A DNA stretch of 52,703 nt, taken from positions 1-52,703 of the forward strand of contig PKDJ01000315.1 in assembly GCA_002862545.1 (NCBI GenBank), given 5' to 3'. A program made the position numbers and the translations under genes. A model generated the notes under the pieces. That model was not told the DNA's origin, did no database searches, and worked only from the letters and a program-made list of their open reading frames with translations. The stretch's first letter is position 1. Every line of letters begins with the position of its first letter. Of this stretch, positions 16,340 through 25,300 are shown piece after piece. Origin of the DNA: Pseudomonadota bacterium. Lineage in GTDB: Bacteria > Myxococcota_A > UBA796 > GCA-2862545.

Positions 16340-19300
16340 ATGCGCGACAGTCAGGTCCCTGACCCGCTCCCGAAGTCGATCTTCGTGGTTCTTCCCCCAA
16401 CTCACGGCCGCTTGGCGGAGACCGTGGCCGCGGCGGGGGCCGTGCCGATCGTGGATGCCACCGGTGGGGGAACGCCGGAGGTTCCTGCTGGAGCCTGGGT
16501 CAGGACTCGACCCGGTCGACCGGCGCCTGGGTCGGGCCCGGTGATCCTGGCAGAGCTCGGTGCCCCCATTGCGGGGCGACCGACCTGGCTCGAGACGGGC
16601 GTGGCCCGGGCTGTGCCGGCGGGCTTCGCGGGGCTGATCCTCAAGGGGGTCGAGGCAGGCGGAGCGGTTGCCGAGCAGGAGGGGCTGGCCGCGCTCGCCC
16701 AGTGTCCGGAGCCCGGTCGCGTGTTGCTGGATGCGGGTCTCGGCCCTGCGACGGCAGCGGCGGCAGCGGCTCTCGGGGCCGCGGGCGTGGTCCTCGTCGA
16801 GCAGCACCTGGCGCTCGCGGAGATGGCGTTGCCGGAGCAGCTACTCCGCCGCATGCGGCGCCCGGCGGACGAGCTCACACACGTCGTCGCGGGCTGGCGG
16901 GTGAGTAATCCTGCGACGAGCCCTGCCCTGCGACGGCTGGTCGCGGGGGAAGATCCATGGACATCTGGCGATGGGATCTGGACGAGCGGGGATCTCTCCA
17001 GGCATCTCTGGCCCATGGGGCAGGGTCTCGCGCTGGCCGTGGGGCTCGCCGACCGCCACCGAACCCTCGCGGGGCTGGTTGCGGCGTACCAGAGCAGCTG
17101 GGACAGCTGGGAGCAGCGGGCGCAGAGCGTCCGCACGGCGCCTGAGGGCACCGTCGTCCGCACCGCTGCAGGGCTCGAGCGAAGCCGTGATTCGGTGGCA
17201 GGGTCAGGTGGAATGCTCGGGTCGGGCGTCCTGTGGGAGCTCGCTGCTTGGGTCGGGCGTCCCATCGTTGGTGAGCCCGCTGCCGCTGCCGCTGCCGTTG
17301 GGGCGAAGGTCGTCGGAGCGCAGGTCTCGTCGGTGCCTCTGCCCACGCCCACGCCCACGCCTGCGCCTGCGCCTGCGCCCTCGGCTGCGCAGGTCGAGCC
17401 GGGAAGAGCCGCCATCGCGATCATCGGTATTGGCTGCCATTTTCCTAGGGCTCGTGGTCCGGAGGCCTTCTGGCGCAACATCATCGATGGGGTGAGTGCG
17501 ATCGAGGAAGTGGAGTCCTCGGCCTGGGACCCCGGTCTCTACTGGGACCCGGATCCTGAGCAGGCTGATCGCACCTATAGCAAGATCGGTGCGTTCATCC
17601 GCGACTTTGAGTTTGAGCCCAGGCGTTTTCGAATCCCGCCACGTGTGGCGTCGCAGATCGATCCGGTCCAGCAGCTCACGCTCCAGTGCGTGGCGGATGC
17701 GCTCGAAGATGCCGGTCTAAAGGCGGACCCTCGAGGAAGTGGGCGGGAGTTCGAGCGAGAGCGCTGTGCCGTCATCCTCGGCAACAGCCTCGGCGGTGTC
17801 GTCGGAGATGAGTACGCCGTACGGCTGAACTGGCCTGTGGTTGAGCGTGAGGTCGAGCAGCTCTCGATGGTTCAAGGTCTTGAAGCTCCCGAGCGAGAGC
17901 ATCTCCTGGGCGAGCTGCGAGAGCGCTACCTCGATGGACTTCCCCAGATCGACGAAGACTCGATGCCGGGTGAGCTCTCCAACGTGATCGCTGGCCGCAT
18001 CGCCAATGCATTCGATCTCGGAGGGGCCAACTACACGGTCGATGCAGCCTGTGCGTCATCGATTGCCGCTCTGTCCGACGCGGTCCGTCGTCTGCGGGAT
18101 GGCGAGTGCGACCTCGCGATCACGGGCGGGGCCGACCGCACGATGAACGTGGCGACCTACGTGAAGTTCGCCAAGATCGGTGCCCTGTCTCCCGACCACA
18201 GCAGTCCGTTCGACAAGAGCGCGAATGGATTTGTGATGGGAGAGGGCTGCGGCATCCTCGTGCTGAAGCGCCTCGACGACGCGATGCGTGATTCGGACAA
18301 GATCTATGCGGTGATCCGTGGAGTCGGTGAGTCGTCCGACGGTCGCGGCAAGGGCATCACGGCCCCGAACATCCGCGGTCAGGTGCGTGCCCTAGAGCGT
18401 GCCTACGCGGCCTCGGGGATCGAGCCGCACGAGGTTGACCTTATCGAGGCGCACGGAACCTCCACCGTCGTGGGAGACAAGGTCGAGATCGAGGCACTGT
18501 CCAGTGTGATCGGCGAGGGCCATCGTGAGGAACGTGGGCCTGTGCGCATCGGCAGCGTGAAGTCGATGATCGGACACCTCAAGTCGGCCGCAGGTGCTGC
18601 ATCGGTCATTAAGACCGCGCTGGCGCTCCACCATGAGGTCCTGCCCCCGTCACTGGGCTTCCGTGAGGCTCGGCCGGATGTGCCTCTTGAGACCGTGCCG
18701 CTGCGGGTTCAGACCACGCCGGAGACCTGGCCGGAGCCGCCGGGTGGCGCACGTCGCGCGGGGGTCTCGGCCTTCGGCTTCGGAGGCACGAACTTCCACG
18801 TGGTCCTCGAGGGCTTCACGGGACGCAGCGTCTCCGTCCCCTCGACGATCGTTCCCGCGGACGAGCCACCAGCGGCGCCTCCAGGGGCGGTCTGGGCGGT
18901 CTCGGGTGCGAGTCGGTCGGATGTTGTCGCGTCACTGCGTCGCCTGCTCGCCGGTGAGCGCGTGTCGTTCGATGCCGCTGCCGAGTGGCGTGTGGCGGGA
19001 GGAGCGGCACCCGGCGATGCCCGGCAGCAGCAGCTTCAGCGGGCCATCGACGGGCTGGAGCGAGAGCTCAACCCCGACCTGCTTCGCTCGCGCGGTGTCT
19101 TTGTCGAGCAGGGCCCCTGCGGCGGCGACGTGGCCTTCCTGTTCACGGGGCAGGGCAGTCAGTATGTGGGCATGGGCACAGATCTCGCCGAGGTCTACCC
19201 GATCGTGGCGGAGACGTTTGCCGAGGCGGAGGAGGTGCTTCGCGACGCTCTGGACCTGTCGCTCGCGGAGCTGCTCGAGCGGGGCTCCGATGATGAGCGG

Positions 19301-22300
19301 GACGAACGAGAGGCCCGACTTCGCCGCACCGAGTACAGCCAGCCCGCTACCCTGACCATCGATGTGGCCATCCTGCGTCTTCTCGCCGCTCATGGGGTGC
19401 GACCCGAGATGGTCGCTGGCCACAGCCTCGGTGAGTACGCTGCGGCTGTCGCGGCTGGAGTCATGTCGTTCGCCGATGCTCTGCGAGCCGTCAGTGCTCG
19501 TGGCCGCGAGATGGCCGACATCCATCTCGAAGACCCGGGCAGCATGGCCAGCGTCTCTGCATCCCCGGCGGTGGTCGAGGCCGTCTTGGACGATGTCGAG
19601 GGCTACGTCGTCGCGGCCAACAAGAACTGTCCGTCGCAGACGGTGGTGGCGGGTGCGACGGAGGCTGTGAGCGCGGCCTGTGAGAAGTTCCGCGACAAGG
19701 GTGTGACCGTGCATCCGCTGGCGGTGAGTCATGCCTTCCACACCGCGATCGTGGCGCCCGCGAGCGAGCCGCTGCGAGCCGTCCTCGGTCGGCTCGGGAT
19801 CGAGCCGCCTCGGCGGCGCCTGACGACCAATGTGACGGGTGACTGGTACCCCCAGACGCGTCCGGCCATCATCGAGCTCCTCACCCATCAGCTCGCTGCT
19901 CCAGTGGAGTGGGTCACACAGATCGAGCGCATGTATGAGGCGGGTGCGCGCGTCTTTGTCGAGTGCGGGCCCAAGAGGGCGCTCAGCAGCTTCACGGTCG
20001 CCACCCTGGGTCATCGGCCGCATCGAGCGATTGCGACGAACCATCCAAAGCGTGGGGGTCTGCAGTCGTTCCACGACGCGCTTGCCGCGCTCGTCGCCTG
20101 TGGACTGCCGGTCCACGAGCCAGGGCAGGTCGACCTCTGGGGTCCTGCATCGCGTGCTGTGGCCGCCGCACCACCGCGCAGGAGCGCTCCTGCTCGAGTG
20201 GCGCGCCAGTCGGTCCCCACGGCGAGGCCAGGCGACCAGGCGGCCAGGCGCTCGCCGACTGTCGCAGGCGATGCGGTGGCTCACTTCCTCGACAGCGCGT
20301 CGGTCTCGGGGCGGGAAGGGCTAGACCGAGAGGCGTTCGCGGAGGCCGTGCTGCCGGCCGTCCAGTCTCTGCTGTCCGCGGCGTGGGAGGCCGCGCGCCC
20401 CTCCGAGTCGGTGTCGCGCCAGCCTGCGTCGGTTGGTGTCGTCTGCTCGGGGGCGTCCTTGGGACTGCCGGGCGGAGAGCAGGTCTTCGATGCGGGCAAC
20501 GTCGCGGCCATCCTCCGCGGTGAGAACCGCATCAGCCCGCTCGGTGACCGGGCGGACCGCTTCCTAGAGAAGGGAATCGTTCGCCTCGTCAAGGATGCCG
20601 AGACTGGTGCGGGCAGCTTCCTCCCGGTCGAGTCGCGCGAGCAGGTGATCCGCCTGGCGGGCACCCGGGCCGCCTTCGATCTGCAGGACTGGGGAGTCCC
20701 CGCCAGCTTGATTCGTGCCTTCGACGTGACGACCTGTCTGGCGATCGCGGCGGCCCTCGAGGCACTCCGCGACGCGGGGATTCCGCTGGTGCAGTGCTGG
20801 CGGACCACGACGTCGGGCAAGCAGGTGCCGGATGGCTTCCGACTGCCGGAGTCGATGCGTGACTCCACGGGGATCGTGTTTGCCTCTGCCTTTCCTGGCT
20901 ACTCGCAGCTTCTCGACAAGCTCGCCAGCGGCGGCTCGGACGGCGAGGGGCGCTTCGACCGGCGCTTCCTGTTCCAGATCCTGTCGATGGGCCACTCGCA
21001 GCTCGCGCAGCTGATCGGTGCCCGAGGTCCGAATACCCAGGTCAACGCGGCTTGCGCGTCGACGACCCAGGCCATTGCCATCGCCGCCGACTGGATCCGC
21101 ATGGGGCGATGCGAGCGTGTGATCGTCGTGGGGGCTGACGACGCCACCAACGAGCAGCTCCTGCCCTGGATCGGGAGTGGCTTCATGGCCGCAGGAGCGG
21201 CGACGACCGAGGACCGCGTCGAGGAGGCCGCGCTGCCCTTCGATCGCAGACGGCACGGGATGATCCTGGGAATGGGCGCTGTCGGAATGGTGCTCGAGCG
21301 GGACGACGTTCCGGCCCGTCGGGGCGTTCGCCCCATCGCGCGCCTCGTGGCGGACACGCTCGCCAACTCCGCCTTCCACGGGACCCGACTGAACACGGAG
21401 CACATCGAGGAGTCTGTACGAGGCCTCGTCGCGCGGGCTTGTGAGCTGGAGGGAATTGGCGCGGACCAGATGGCTCGCGCTGGGTTCTTCATGTCCCACG
21501 AGACCTACACGCCGGCTCGTGGCGGATCGGCAGGGGCAGAGATCGGGGCTCTCCGAGCTGCTTTCGGTGGCGCCACTTCCGAGCTGGTGATCGCCAACAC
21601 CAAGGGCTTCACGGGCCACGCGATGGGGGCGGGCCTCGAAGATGCCGTGGCGGTCAAGGGGCTGCAGTACGGCGTGGTGCCGCCCGTTCCCAACTTCCGC
21701 GAGCCGGATCCGGATCTCGGCGAGCTGTGTCTCTCGACGGGCGCGCCGCGTGACTACAAGTACGCGATCCGTCTCGCGGCCGGCTTCGGTTCCCAGCTCG
21801 CAGTGTGCGTGTGGGCTCGGGAGGCGGTGGGAGACGAGCGCCTGGTGGATGCCCCCCGAAGGCAGAGGTGGCTCGAGGAGGTCACGGGCTGGCCTGGCGT
21901 TGCTGAGATCGTGGAGGACCGAACCCTACGAGCGGTCCCAGCAGACGCGACCCGGCTCTGGGAGCCGGCCGGTGCCGGACTGCCCAGCCAGCGCTCGGCC
22001 GAGGTCGTCCCGCAGGTCACGACTGTTGCTGTCCCGAAGGCTCCGGTGCCCTCCACCACAGGAGATGCGCTGCCTGCCCTCCTTCGGATTGTAGCCAACA
22101 AGACCGGGTACGGCGTGGAGGAGCTGGAGCCCGACTATGAGCTCGAGGCGGACCTCGGGATCGACACGGTGAAGCAGGCCGAGATTCTCTCGGAGCTGAC
22201 CGAGACCTTCGGGCTCGAGCCGGATGACGACTTCCGGCTGTCGGAGCACTCGACGCTGGCCGCGCTCGCGTCGTATCTCGATGCGCGACGTGGAGTGGTC

Positions 22301-25300
22301 GCCTCGCCGGAGCGCGCTGTGCCGACCCCGACCCCGACCCCGACTCCGACTCCGACTCCGATCCCGAGCGCAGACGCAGACGCAGCCACGCTGAGCACGC
22401 TGCTGGAGGTCGTCGCGCGCAAGACCGGGTACAGCGTGGACGAGCTGGAGCCTGACTACGAGCTCGAGGCGGACCTCGGGATCGACACCGTGAAGCAGGC
22501 CGAGATCTTGTCGGAGCTCACCGAGTCTTTCGGTCTGCAGCAGGACGACGACTTCCGACTCTCGGACCATCCCACGCTCGAGGCGCTCGCGCGCTACCTC
22601 AGCGGTCGACGGTCAGCGGGTAGCGACCTTCAGCGGGTAGAGCGGTCGACCCCCGCTCCGACCCCGTCTCCGTCTCCGTCTCCGTCTCCGTCTCCGTCTC
22701 CGTCTCCGGCCCCGGCCCCGGCTCCAGCGGTTCAGGCGAAGGCACACACAGTCGGTGCGCCGGGTAGGGAGCTGTCGGATGTGCGTCGCCTGCTGGCCGA
22801 GGTGATCTCGGAGCGCACCGGGTACGGCGTCGACGAGCTCGAGCCGGACTACGAGCTCGAGGCGGATCTTGGAATCGACACGGTGAAGCAGGCCGAGATT
22901 CTCTCTGCGCTCGCCGAGAGGCTGGGGGTCGAGCTGGGCGAGGGGTTCGCCTTGGCCGAGTACCCGACCGTCGGGGCTCTCGGAGATCATCTCTCGAGCC
23001 TCGTCAGCGATTCCAGCCGGCAGCCGGCTGCCGAGGTCGCCGTCTCGCGAGAGCCCTCTGAGGTGGTGGTCGACATGGGCCTCGACACCGGCTTCGATCT
23101 CGCACCGGACCGCTTCGAGCTCGAGCCCGACACATTCGCTGACGAGGGCACGACGGTCGAGCACGAGTCGCCAGTCGCGACGGGTCCAGCAGAGAACGAC
23201 GAGCCAGAGCAGCTTCCGGCCAGCTTCTGTGTGCGCCGGCCCGTCCTCGTAGAGCGGCCTCGAGCAGGCGCTAGAGGCCTCGGGGGACGCAACGTCGCCG
23301 TTGTCGGAGCTGGTCCACTGGCCACGGCGGTGCGGCACGAGCTGGCCACCAGAGGAGCCGTGGTCGTTCAGACGGGTGAGGACACCGTCGTGGACTGCAC
23401 CGGTGATGTGCAGACCTCGTTCGAGGAGGCGCGGCATCGGGATGCCGAGCGGCCCTCCATGTGGGTGACGGTCACGCGCGGCGCTAGCCTGGATGGAGCG
23501 GGCACAACGGTCGCGGATGCGCATGAAGAAGGGGCGCGGTCTGGCCTGGCGAAGGCGCTCGACCGTGAGTGGGAGGAGGTGAACGTCAGGGTGGTTGACG
23601 TGTCGCCTTCCGTGGGACCGACTCAGGCGGCTCGCCTGATCTGCGGGGAGCTCGGATTCCACGCGCCTGTCGAGACGTTCCACACGGACCAGGGACGCTT
23701 CGTCGTTGGCTACGAGAGAGTCGGTCCGGCCGAGTCCGCTGGGACCCCCCGCGAGTGTGCGCTGATCACGGGAGGTGGCCGGGGGATCTCGGCACGTGTG
23801 GCGGAGGTGCTCGCGTCACGCGGGACCCGTCGATTGATCCTCGTGGGACGTACCGGACCCGGCGCCGAGGTGCTCGACGAGAAGGTGGCGAAGGCTGCGG
23901 CGCGCAAGGAGCTCAAGGCTGCCGGAGAGCGGGCGACGCCGGCTCGGCTCGAGGCGGCGCTCGGACCGCTGCGCAAGGCCGAAGAGGTGCGTCAGACACT
24001 CGCTCGCCTGCGAGAGCTGGGAGCCGAGGTGCACTTCGTCCAGGCGGATCTGGCGGACGCAGGAGTCGTGGAGACCTTCCGGGAGATCGGCCTGGAGCAT
24101 GGCCCTGTTCAGCTCGTCGTGCACGGAGCGGGCTTTGAGCACAGTCGGCCGATCGCGGAGAAGGATCTGGAGGCCTTTTCTCGGGTCTACGATGGAAAGG
24201 CCCTCGGTGGGCTCGCCTTGCTCGAGGCCTTCCCCGAGGCCTACTTCGTGAGCATGGGCTCTGTGGCTGGTCGGTTCGGGAACGCGGGGCAGACAGACTA
24301 CGCGGCAGCGAACGACGCGATGGCGCGCGCGACTCTTGCACGCGGACGCGGGCTGCACGTGGACTGGACGGCCTGGGACGATGTGGGCATGGCTACCCGG
24401 GGTGGAATGCGGCACCTGCTCGTCTCGAGGGGCGTCGGGCTCCTGCCTGCTGCTGCGGGTGCGAGTCTCCTGATCGACCTCATCGACGGTGCAGTTCAGG
24501 GAGAGGTGGTGGTCGCTGGTGCTCTGCCGGCCTTTCAGTGGGCGGCGGACCATCCTCTGCTCGACACCATCGAGCTCGACGGTGAGGTCGTCTGCGCGCG
24601 GCGCGAGCTGTCGGTCGACTCGGATCCTTGGATTGCCGACCACGCCATCGAGGGGCGGCCGGTGCTGCCGGGAGTGGCGGGGCTGGAGCTGATGGTGGCG
24701 GTGGCGCACGCGGTCTGCCCACGCGCCGTGCTGGTTGGTGCCCGTGATGTTCGCTTCGATGCGCCCCTGAAGCTGTACGACGATCAGCCTGTCTCCCTCG
24801 TCGTCGAGGCGCGAGAGGGGGAGGAGGGACAGGTGCACGTCGTGCTTCGCTCCGAGCGCCCTCTCCGGAAGGGGCGCATGCAGGAGCGTCGCCACTTCGA
24901 GGCGACGATCGTGTTTGCTCCTGCAGAGGGCCCGGAGGGCTTGCCGGCCGCACTCTTCCCGACAGAGACCATCGAGGCAGACCAGATCTACGAGCGGTTC
25001 TTCCACGGACCGATCTTCCAGGTACTGACCCGAACGCTCTGTGTCGCCCAAGACGGCCTGGTCGCCGAGGCCCTGGTGAAGTTTCCCCTCGCGCCTGATC
25101 TCCACACGGCTCCACTCGCCCTCGAGGCCGCCTTCCAGGCGGCGGGTCTCCATCGGATGGTCGTCCATGGTGCGACAGGTCTTCCTGCAGGCTTCGACTG
25201 GCTCGAGATTCGGAACGCTCCCTGTGCCACCAAGCACCAGCTCGAGGTCACGGCCCGGGAGGTCGATGGTGCCTACGATGTGGACGCAGTGGGGAGTCGC

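Noticed and set aside
18932-20284. A 450-codon minus-strand frame opposite the KS1-AT region
   Set aside because: Shadow of the synthase frame; no signal, motif or ribosome site.
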